Source: an uncultured Bacilli bacterium
GTDB taxonomy: Bacteria > Bacillota_I > Bacilli_A > RF39 > UBA660
Assembly (NCBI GenBank): GCA_910576985.1
Contig: CAJTLA010000050.1
Location: 1 to 10,045, forward strand
Direction of reading: 5' to 3'
Length of the DNA stretch: 10,045 nt
Shown: piece after piece, positions 1 to 5,444 of the stretch
How the letters are laid out: the number at the start of each line of letters is the position of its first letter
Position numbering within the stretch: position 1 is the first letter of the stretch
Program-made: the position numbers and the translations under genes
The notes under the pieces: generated by a model
The model's input: the letters and a program-made list of their open reading frames with translations, nothing else
Database searches by the model: none
Told to the model about the DNA's origin: nothing

Positions 1-224
1 CCACTCAACTTTAGCCCTTCTAACCAACCCTTTTTCTTACTTTTTCTTCCAATAGAAAAGCCACCAATAAATAAAGCAATTAAAGGAGTTAAAATTTCTA
101 ATACTGATAAAGTCTTAGAACCAATCAAATTAATATAATTGAAAAACGTAATTAATAACGTAATTCCAAACAAACTCCCTAAAATAAAACCAAAGGAAAT
201 ACCAATATTTTTTAAATAAGTCAT
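1..224 (-). CDS. TIGR04086/YrzE-like small membrane protein (partial, C-terminus outside window)
   Basis: The reverse strand reads an open frame of 74 codons from an ATG at 224 down to the window edge, so only the N-terminal part is present. A strong Shine-Dalgarno TAGGAGGG (complement of 230-237) lies just upstream. Two hydrophobic segments are visible, at about residues 7-27 and 39-56. A Gly-rich turn (GGFSIGRKSKKKGW) follows, and then a lysine-rich cytoplasmic stretch. This pattern, with a first helix ending near a short loop and a second helix followed by G-x-x-x-G-R and basic residues, fits the roughly 120-residue TIGR04086 family, which includes B. subtilis YrzE. The function of that family is unknown. 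The neighbouring DUF421, spoVB and comN genes match the B. subtilis neighbourhood of yrzE, which supports the call. The gene is divergent from its neighbour here. A generic small membrane protein cannot be excluded. Confidence 0.62.
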   Translation of the reverse strand, partial: MTYLKNIGISFGFILGSLFGITLLITFFNYINLIGSKTLSVLEILTPLIALFIGGFSIGRKSKKKGWLEGLKLS

Positions 225-298
225 AATAACCCTCCTAATAAATTTTATTCAATTGTATAAAAAATAGAAGAACATTCATAATAGAGTAGGTGATCAAT
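225..298. promoter_or_regulatory. Divergent intergenic region with candidate promoter for the DUF421 gene
   Basis: This 74-base gap separates the divergent YrzE-like and DUF421 genes. On the plus strand, TTGTAT (253-258) and CATAAT (277-282) are separated by 18 bases and make a modest sigma-A-type promoter. Its predicted transcription start is near 289, so the DUF421 message would have almost no leader beyond its ribosome binding site. I see no convincing promoter on the minus strand, only AT-rich sequence. Confidence 0.4.
288..296 (+). promoter_or_regulatory. Ribosome binding site deciding the DUF421 start
   Basis: AGGTGATCA complements the 3' end of 16S rRNA, extending into the less used GTGATC side of the anti-Shine-Dalgarno pairing. 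It includes an in-frame GTG at 290 that gene finders may call as a start. Because that GTG is itself part of the Shine-Dalgarno, the ATG at 299 (8 bases after AGG) is the better start. The pilin gene at 2309 has almost the same arrangement. Confidence 0.6.
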
Positions 299-922
299 AT
301 GCATTTAATCTGGAAAAGCATTGTATTATATTTATATATTATTTTTATTTATAGACTAATGGGAAAAAAAGAACTTGGAAAATTATCCATCACTGATTTC
401 ATCGTAACTATACTAATGGCAGAATGTGCAATCTATTCCATCACAGAAGAAAAAGTATCCATATTTACTTCCATTATTCCAATTACATGTCTCGCTTTCG
501 CTCAAATAACAATCAGTTTTATTTCACTGAAAAGTGACAAATTTAGAAAGCTCATTGATGGAACACCATCTGTGATTATAAAAAACGGAAAACTCATTTT
601 CAGCACCATGTCGAAACTACGCTATACACTAGACGACTTAATTACTGGCTTAAGAGAACATGGTGTGAAAAGCGTAGAAGAAGTCAACTATGCCATATTA
701 GAAAATAATGGAAAACTATCCATTTTCCCAAAAGAACTAGAATATCCAATGCCAATTATTTTAGATGGTGTCATCCAATATGAAGTATTAGAAGAAATCG
801 GAAAAGACATCGTTTGGATCAATAAACTACTAAAACAAAAAAGAATTACTCTAGAAGAAATATTCTACGCCTTTTACACCAAAGAAAAAACATTTATCAT
901 TACGAGAAAAGAACTACTTTAA
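299..922 (+). CDS. DUF421 / YetF-family membrane protein (YrbG-like)
   Basis: The protein has 207 residues from the preferred ATG. The N-terminal half carries three hydrophobic segments (about residues 4-20, 30-46 and 52-74). The family signature RLMGKKELG sits after the first (19-27), followed by a LSITDFIVTI segment. The soluble C-terminal half has the conserved IDGTPSVIIKNGKL (86-99) and LDDLITGLREHG (111-122) motifs, then EEVNYAILENNGKLSIFPK. These mark the DUF421/YetF domain, whose biochemical role is not established; members sit in the cytoplasmic membrane with a cytosolic C-terminal domain. B. subtilis YrbG occupies the same position beside yrzE and spoVB, so it is probably orthologous to YrbG. 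Its 3' end overlaps the convergent flippase gene by 9 bases. The family call is firm; the function is unknown. Confidence 0.88.
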   Translation: MHLIWKSIVLYLYIIFIYRLMGKKELGKLSITDFIVTILMAECAIYSITEEKVSIFTSIIPITCLAFAQITISFISLKSDKFRKLIDGTPSVIIKNGKLIFSTMSKLRYTLDDLITGLREHGVKSVEEVNYAILENNGKLSIFPKELEYPMPIILDGVIQYEVLEEIGKDIVWINKLLKQKRITLEEIFYAFYTKEKTFIITRKELL

Positions 923-2203
923 ACTTTTTTTAACATGCTTGTATTGATGTAATGTCACATAAATAATATTAGAAGCACTTGCAATGACTAACCCCCACAT
1001 CCCAATTTTCATAAAACAACAAATATATAAAAGAAGTGTTCGAATTACCATGCCCCCCAATGTCCCATACATAGCTTCTTTCGCTTTTCCCATCGCTTGC
1101 AAACTTGTTGTCAATGGTGCCTGAATATAATGCAATAAACAAATAGGCGCTAAAACCTTAATATAAGAAATCCCTTCACTAGTATTATAAATCCATTTTA
1201 AAGGAATCTCAGGACACATAAGAAAAACTACAGTCGCAGGAATTCCTACCAACAACGAAAAGAAAATCGCTTGTCTAATTTTAGATTTCGCATACCTTTT
1301 TTTCCCTTTCCCATAACTTTTACTAACAATTGGCAATAATGCCTGAGATATAGCAGCAGTAAAAAAAGAAGGAAGTAGCAATAAAGGCATTACATACCCA
1401 TTAATCACCCCATACTCCAAAACAACAAATTGATTAGAATAACCTACATGTAACAAAGTAGTGGTTAAAATAATTGGCTCTAAAAAATAACCAATACTTC
1501 CAATTAACCGACTTCCAGTACTCGGAAGACTAATCGAAAGAACATCTTTTAACGAATTTCTATGAGGAATAAAATCCTGCTTAGAAATTGTGAAATTTTT
1601 AGGAAGGAAAAAGAACAACACAAAAATAGAAGTACATTCACTTACAATATTTGATAAAACAACAAACGCAACAGCATACTCAATCCCGCGGCTTAAAAAA
1701 ATTGGAATCCCAATCAATAAAATCAAAAGACGAATTACATCCTCAGTAACATTAGAAATCACATGAGGAATCATTCGCTCCTTTCCAAAAAAATAACCCC
1801 TTAAAATACTAGAAATGCTAATAAAAGGAAGAACAAACCCCATACATATTAACCCATAATAGCACTTACTTTCATGAAGCAAATGATCTGCAATAAAACG
1901 AGAAGAAAAAAACAAAAAAATGATGATTCCTACATTAATAACCATTGAAATAGGGAGAGCAGAAAAAACAAGATTTTTATTATTATGATGATTATCTGCC
2001 ACTAACTTACTAATCGCAATGGGAAAACCCAATTGTGCCAAAGCAATAAACAACATAAAAGTAGGAAGTAGTAACATATAGATACCAATACCTTCCGTTC
2101 CCATAAACCGTGTCATCACAATCTTAATAACCATACCTAAAATTTTAGTGACAAACCCACCAATCAATAAAATAATTGTAGATTGAACCAACTTATTTTT
2201 CAT
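914..2203 (-). CDS. spoVB: SpoVB-like MOP/MATE-superfamily flippase (polysaccharide or lipid II exporter family)
   Basis: The protein has 429 residues, is strongly hydrophobic and shows about 12 predicted membrane helices. The N-terminus (TKILGMVIKIVMTRFMGTEG, then IGIYMLLLPTFMLF and LGFPIAISKLVAD, residues 19-69) closely follows the start of SpoVB proteins. The MOP-superfamily flippases move lipid-linked sugar intermediates across the membrane. SpoVB in Bacillus is needed for spore cortex formation and is about 518 residues with 14 helices, so this version lacks roughly one C-terminal helix pair. The ATG at 2203 has an AAGGTGA Shine-Dalgarno (complement of 2209-2215). The stop is TAG at 914-916. 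Gene order points to a spoVB origin, but the strand is opposite to comN-secDF, unlike Bacillus. Whether the host sporulates cannot be judged from here; a general wall or polysaccharide flippase role is equally possible. Confidence 0.85.
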   Translation of the reverse strand: MKNKLVQSTIILLIGGFVTKILGMVIKIVMTRFMGTEGIGIYMLLLPTFMLFIALAQLGFPIAISKLVADNHHNNKNLVFSALPISMVINVGIIIFLFFSSRFIADHLLHESKCYYGLICMGFVLPFISISSILRGYFFGKERMIPHVISNVTEDVIRLLILLIGIPIFLSRGIEYAVAFVVLSNIVSECTSIFVLFFFLPKNFTISKQDFIPHRNSLKDVLSISLPSTGSRLIGSIGYFLEPIILTTTLLHVGYSNQFVVLEYGVINGYVMPLLLLPSFFTAAISQALLPIVSKSYGKGKKRYAKSKIRQAIFFSLLVGIPATVVFLMCPEIPLKWIYNTSEGISYIKVLAPICLLHYIQAPLTTSLQAMGKAKEAMYGTLGGMVIRTLLLYICCFMKIGMWGLVIASASNIIYVTLHQYKHVKKSLK

Positions 2204-2250
2204 TTATCTCACCTTGTCCTATATCTAAACTTATGAAATTAAAAATTATC

Positions 2251-2270
2251 TTAGTCCAAAGATTGACTAA
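2251..2270. repeat. Imperfect palindrome in the flippase-pilin divergent region
   Basis: TTAGTC (2251-2256) and GACTAA (2265-2270) form 6-bp arms around an 8-base centre in which one further A-T pair matches. The right arm overlaps the predicted -35 box of the pilin promoter. This is the position expected of a repressor operator. It is not a terminator, since no T-run follows it in either transcription direction. Confidence 0.35.
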
Positions 2271-2291
2271 AAAAAAAAAACAATGTAAGAT
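2263..2291 (+). promoter_or_regulatory. Pilin promoter with A12 spacer tract
   Basis: TTGACT (2263-2268) and TAAGAT (2286-2291) are spaced by the optimal 17 bases, with TG immediately before the -10. The spacer contains an uninterrupted run of 12 A's (2269-2280). Predicted initiation near 2298 leaves a leader of only about 10 bases, nearly all of it Shine-Dalgarno. Length changes in the A-run would alter the spacer, so expression may be tunable by slippage. Confidence 0.55.
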
Positions 2292-2298
2292 AAATAAT

Positions 2299-2307
2299 AG
2301 GTGATCA
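2299..2307 (+). promoter_or_regulatory. Ribosome binding site of the pilin gene
   Basis: AGGTGATCA is 7 bases (counted from AGG) before the ATG at 2309. It is the same nine-base site used by the DUF421 gene. The internal GTG at 2301 is out of frame here, so the start is unambiguous. Confidence 0.6.
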
Positions 2308-2308
2308 T

Positions 2309-2662
2309 ATGAAAGAAAAAGGCTTTACATTAGCAGAACTATTAGGAGTAATTACAATACTGGCAATACTCGCCTTAATTGCAATCCCAACAATAGACAA
2401 ACATTTAAAAGAAGGAAACAAGGAACTTTATGATTCCCAAATCAAAGCAATTGAATCGTCAGCACAAATGTGGGGAACAGATCATGTTAGCGAATTGCCA
2501 GACACAAATGAATCTAAAACCATCCCATTATCAAAAATTCAACAAGATGGTTATATTGGATGGGACCTGAAAAATCCAAAAACAGGAGAACCCTTTGATA
2601 GCAATTTACAAATAAAAATTACCAATATGAATAACAAATATAAATATGAAGTAATGAAATGA
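2309..2662 (+). CDS. Type IV prepilin-like protein (N-methylation/cleavage domain)
   Basis: The protein has 117 residues. It starts MKEKG/FTLAELLG, a textbook class III prepilin signal: a 5-residue basic leader ending in Gly, Phe at mature position 1, and Glu at mature position 5 (residue 10). A single hydrophobic helix follows to about residue 28. A prepilin peptidase would cut after Gly5 and methylate Phe6. The mature 112-residue subunit would assemble through the helix. The soluble part (30-117) has no cysteine, so no disulfide as found in some pilins. It contains GYIGWDLKNPKTGEPF (81-96), a motif I regard as typical of small Gram-positive pseudopilins. The gene stands alone, without assembly ATPase, platform protein or peptidase, and has its own promoter and terminator. 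A ComGC-like competence pilin or another major/minor pilin are both possible. Stop is TGA. Confidence 0.85.
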   Translation: MKEKGFTLAELLGVITILAILALIAIPTIDKHLKEGNKELYDSQIKAIESSAQMWGTDHVSELPDTNESKTIPLSKIQQDGYIGWDLKNPKTGEPFDSNLQIKITNMNNKYKYEVMK

Positions 2663-2733
2663 CTTTTGAATGGGCGAATACTAAAGTGAGAAAAAGAGGT
2701 TCATTCTCTTATGAAAGTAACATTGATTCTAAG

Positions 2734-2768
2734 AAAAAACTGAAATGATTCAAACTTCAGTTTTTTTT
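2734..2768 (+). terminator. Intrinsic terminator after the pilin gene
   Basis: A perfect 11-bp stem pairs 2734-2744 (AAAAAACTGAA) with 2756-2766 (TTCAGTTTTTT), closing an 11-base loop. The run of T's continues to 2768, then CTTC. It lies about 70 bases after the pilin stop and separates the pilin unit from the comN promoter. The A-rich left arm makes it partly usable in the reverse direction as well. Confidence 0.85.
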
Positions 2769-2829
2769 CTTCTATCTAAATAAAATCAACAAACTTCTCC
2801 TTTTTTCGCAATAAAATATCAATTTCCCG

Positions 2830-2858
2830 TTGAAGGAATTCTACTTTTGATATATAAT
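2830..2858 (+). promoter_or_regulatory. Promoter of the comN-secDF-rel operon
   Basis: TTGAAG (2830-2835) and a consensus TATAAT (2853-2858) are separated by exactly 17 bases. Initiation is predicted near 2865, giving a leader of about 25 bases that contains an AGGAGG Shine-Dalgarno (2879-2884) before the ATG at 2891. The rest of the 228-base gap between the pilin stop and comN holds the terminator and nothing else I can support. Confidence 0.75.
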
Positions 2859-2890
2859 GAATATATAGATTTAATTTTAGGAGGAGAGCG

Positions 2891-3169
2891 ATGACAGAAG
2901 AGTTTAGAACCGAAGAGGAATTATATGAAAGAGTCAAGCCCGCTTTGATCACAAAAAGAGAAGAAATGAGACGAAATGGATACCCATATATCCGAGAAGA
3001 AGACATCTGGAATTATTTAAAACAAAAAAAATGGACTCACGATCAAGGATTATCCTTATATCAAATGGTAGATGACATTTTAAACAGTGAATCCATATTC
3101 ATTGATGACTACTTAAAAACAAAATTAAATCGAAGAGAAAGAACAAGATATTTTAAAGAGAGGGATTAA
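2891..3169 (+). CDS. comN: ComN-like post-transcriptional regulator
   Basis: This is a small, highly charged 92-residue soluble protein. The core GYPYIREEDIWNYLKQKKW (30-48) matches the conserved centre of the ComN family (B. subtilis YrzD/ComN, about 98 residues). ComN in B. subtilis acts after transcription on the comE competence mRNA. The gene begins after a strong promoter and AGGAGG site. It ends 2 bases before secDF, whose Shine-Dalgarno lies within the last comN codons, so the two are translationally linked. comN directly upstream of secDF is the Bacillus arrangement. The presence of a pilin gene just upstream fits a host with a DNA-uptake apparatus, but that link is inference. Confidence 0.82.
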   Translation: MTEEFRTEEELYERVKPALITKREEMRRNGYPYIREEDIWNYLKQKKWTHDQGLSLYQMVDDILNSESIFIDDYLKTKLNRRERTRYFKERD

Positions 3170-3171
3170 AC

Positions 3172-5400
3172 ATGAAGAAAACAGGAAACGTGATTGGAAA
3201 ATTTTTAATATTAATGATCATTTCAATCGCAGTAGGATTTACATTCAAACCATTATTAAATAGTCTAAACTTTGGATTAGACCTACAAGGAGGGTTTGAA
3301 GTACTATACCAAGTAAAAGGAATCGATGGAAAAAAAGTAAATAAAGATATGGTTACAAGCACCTATAAAACCATCGGAAAACGAATTGATGTTTTAGGAG
3401 TGAGTGAACCGAACATCACAGTAGAAGGAGACGACAAAATCCGTGTCCAACTAGCAGGGGTAACCAACCCAGATCAAGCAAGAGAAACCTTAAGTAAAGC
3501 TGCCAGCTTAACATTTAGAGATACCAATGATAACTTAATCATGACAGCTGATGTCCTAAAAAGTGGAGGAGCTAGAGTAGGACAAGATAGTAGCGGAAAA
3601 CCTGCTGTCGCACTTAGCGTGAAAGACAAAGACAAATTTTTTAAAATGACCAAAAAAATAAGCGAAATGGAAGACAAAAGATTGGTTATTTGGTTAGACT
3701 ATGAAGAAACAGACTCATTTGCAAATGAACAAACAAAATGTGGAAGTCTAAGCAATTCAAAATGTCTATCAGCAGCCACTGTCAGTCAAGGATTCGCAAG
3801 TGATGTGATTATTCAAGGAGATTTTACACTAGACGAAGTAACAAACCTAGTAGAACTAATCAATTCAGGAAGCTTACCAACCAAACTAGAAGAAATATCA
3901 TCAAAAAGCGTAGAAGCATCATTTGGTGAAAACTCATTAGAAAAAACATTCCTAGCAGGAATCGTCGGAATTGGACTCATCATGTTTTTCATGATTATAA
4001 TCTATCGTTTCGCAGGAATCATTTCTAGTATTGGAATACTATTCTATACATTAATTACCTTCCTAATATTCTGGGTAATTGGAGGAGTACTTACACTCCC
4101 AGGAATTGCCGCACTTGTAATTGGAATTGGAATGGCAGTAGACGCCTCAGTACTAAATTTTTCTAGAATCAAAGACGAACTTTATGAAGGAAACAACTTA
4201 CAAACTGCATTCAAAAATGGAAACAAAAATTCTTTCTGGACCATCTTTGACTCAAACCTAACAACATTGCTTGTAGCAATCATATTATTCATCTTTGGAG
4301 AAAGTAGCATCAAAGGATTCGCAACCATGCTGATCATTAGTATCTGCGTCACCATGTTAATTATGGTATTCTTAACTAGAACACTATTAAAAACATTCGT
4401 AAAAACAAAATACTTTGACGATAAAGCAAACATATTTATAGGAATCAATCCTAAAAAAATCAATAAAAATCGCGAAGAACGAATCAAATCAATGCCATTT
4501 GCAAAAATAGACTTCATAAAAGGAAGAAAATGGTATTTCTTAGTAAGTATCATCCTAATTATCGTAGGAACAACTTTTATTGCAACCAAAGGATTAAAAC
4601 TAGGAATCGACTTTAAAGGAGGATCATCAATTACACTCACAACTAACCAAAAACTAGATGAAAAAACACTAAAAAGCGATATCAAAGAACTAAAACTAAA
4701 ATTAGATCATATAGAAACATTAAACGATGATTCTACAATGATAAAAATAGAAGACACTTTAGACAAAGAAAAAGTAGCAGAAACAGAAAAATATTTTAAA
4801 GAAAAATACAAAGCCAAAACAGATATTGGAGTTGTATCAAACGTAGTCAAACAAGAACTTGTAAAAAATGCAATTATTTCTATTTTACTTGCATCAATAG
4901 GAATCATCCTTTATATGGCGTTCCGATTCACATTCCATTATGCAATCAGTGGACTATTAGCGATATTTATTGATGTATTTGTAATCATTTCACTATTCAG
5001 TATCTTTAGACTAGAAATTTCAAGTATCTTTATCGCAGCAATTCTTTCAATTATTGGATATGCCATTAACGACACAATCGTTACCTTTGATCGTATCAAA
5101 GAAAACATAAAGAAAAAAGGAAGAAAAAATATAAAGAATGAAGAACAACTAAAAGAAATTGTCAATCTAAGTTTAAGACAAACATTCATGCGTAGTATTA
5201 TTACAACCATTACTACATTAATACCAGTAATTTCACTAATTATATTAGGCTCACATGAAATCTTTAACTTCAATCTCGCACTTTTATTCGGACTTGTATA
5301 TGGTATATTCTCATCTGTGTTTATTGCAAGTGGATTATGGTATCAATTAGAAAAAAAAGATATAGGAAAACCAGAAAAAAAGAAATGGTATGAAGAATAA
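3172..5400 (+). CDS. secDF: Fused protein translocase subunit SecDF
   Basis: The protein has 742 residues, close to B. subtilis SecDF (737). It is the proton-driven partner of SecYEG that pulls exported proteins out of the channel on the outer face of the membrane. SecD half: TM1 at about 8-26, the GLDLQGG signature (35-41), a large extracytoplasmic domain to about 255, then TM2-6 (about 261-410). SecF half: TM at about 454-472, GIDFKGG (478-484), an extracytoplasmic domain to about 560, then five helices. Both helix-4 proton-relay aspartates appear kept: D324 in the GMAVDASVLNFSRIKDE segment and D634 in INDTIVTFDRIKEN. The VDAS/NF wording is slightly divergent from the common VDANVLIFERI. 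Two cysteines (C190, C198) lie 8 residues apart in the first extracytoplasmic domain. The start ATG follows an AGAGAGGG site in the comN tail. Confidence 0.97.
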   Translation: MKKTGNVIGKFLILMIISIAVGFTFKPLLNSLNFGLDLQGGFEVLYQVKGIDGKKVNKDMVTSTYKTIGKRIDVLGVSEPNITVEGDDKIRVQLAGVTNPDQARETLSKAASLTFRDTNDNLIMTADVLKSGGARVGQDSSGKPAVALSVKDKDKFFKMTKKISEMEDKRLVIWLDYEETDSFANEQTKCGSLSNSKCLSAATVSQGFASDVIIQGDFTLDEVTNLVELINSGSLPTKLEEISSKSVEASFGENSLEKTFLAGIVGIGLIMFFMIIIYRFAGIISSIGILFYTLITFLIFWVIGGVLTLPGIAALVIGIGMAVDASVLNFSRIKDELYEGNNLQTAFKNGNKNSFWTIFDSNLTTLLVAIILFIFGESSIKGFATMLIISICVTMLIMVFLTRTLLKTFVKTKYFDDKANIFIGINPKKINKNREERIKSMPFAKIDFIKGRKWYFLVSIILIIVGTTFIATKGLKLGIDFKGGSSITLTTNQKLDEKTLKSDIKELKLKLDHIETLNDDSTMIKIEDTLDKEKVAETEKYFKEKYKAKTDIGVVSNVVKQELVKNAIISILLASIGIILYMAFRFTFHYAISGLLAIFIDVFVIISLFSIFRLEISSIFIAAILSIIGYAINDTIVTFDRIKENIKKKGRKNIKNEEQLKEIVNLSLRQTFMRSIITTITTLIPVISLIILGSHEIFNFNLALLFGLVYGIFSSVFIASGLWYQLEKKDIGKPEKKKWYEE

Positions 5401-5425
5401 AGGGAAGAACCTCTCTTTATTCTTC
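5392..5425 (+). promoter_or_regulatory. Hairpin 1 at secDF stop codon (alternative structure)
   Basis: GAAGAATAAAG (5392-5402) and CTTTATTCTTC (5415-5425) are a perfect 11-bp inverted repeat. The left arm contains the secDF TAA stop (5398-5400). An inner GG/CC pair could extend it. It cannot coexist with hairpin 2, since both use 5415-5419. Forming hairpin 1 would leave the rel Shine-Dalgarno free. No T-run follows, so it is not a terminator. Confidence 0.5.
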
Positions 5426-5437
5426 TTAAAGAGGGGT
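5409..5437 (+). promoter_or_regulatory. Hairpin 2 sequestering the rel ribosome binding site
   Basis: ACCTCTCTTTA (5409-5419) pairs with TAAAGAGGGGT (5427-5437) over 11 bp with one G-U pair and a 7-base loop. The right arm contains GAGGGG (5431-5436), the only plausible Shine-Dalgarno for the rel ATG at 5445. The structure would therefore hide the site from ribosomes. There is no downstream T-run, which argues against a terminator role. Confidence 0.55.
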
Positions 5438-5444
5438 GTTACAT

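Noticed and set aside
2660..2662. TGA at the pilin end read as Trp (mycoplasma code)
   Set aside because: TGG is used for Trp throughout, and the rel TGA sits in a classic ATGA overlap with dtd; the product length is normal with TGA as stop.
2694..2707. Short AAGAG/CTCTT-type inverted repeat after the pilin stop
   Set aside because: Only about 5 bp, no T-run, and the strong terminator at 2734 explains termination.
2711..2743. A 10-codon ATG frame between the pilin gene and its terminator
   Set aside because: No ribosome binding site, and it runs into the terminator stem; too short to support.
2776..3006. A 76-codon minus-strand frame across the comN promoter and start
   Set aside because: It overlaps a consensus promoter, Shine-Dalgarno and the conserved ComN N-terminus, and has no family features.
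4182..4685. A 167-codon open frame on the minus strand inside secDF
   Set aside because: It lies wholly antisense to a well-conserved coding region, has no ribosome binding site and no recognisable domain; a product of AT-rich codon usage.
5351..5358. A8 run near the secDF 3' end as a programmed slippage site
   Set aside because: The frame continues to a normal SecDF-length end, and no alternative frame yields a sensible extension; A-runs are common in this genome.
5409..5437. Hairpin at the secDF-rel junction as an intrinsic terminator
   Set aside because: The stem is followed by GTTACATATG, not a T-run, and the next gene starts 8 bases later.
5436..5444. GTG at 5436 as the rel start
   Set aside because: The GTG overlaps the GAGGGG Shine-Dalgarno and leaves no upstream site; the ATG at 5445 has proper spacing.
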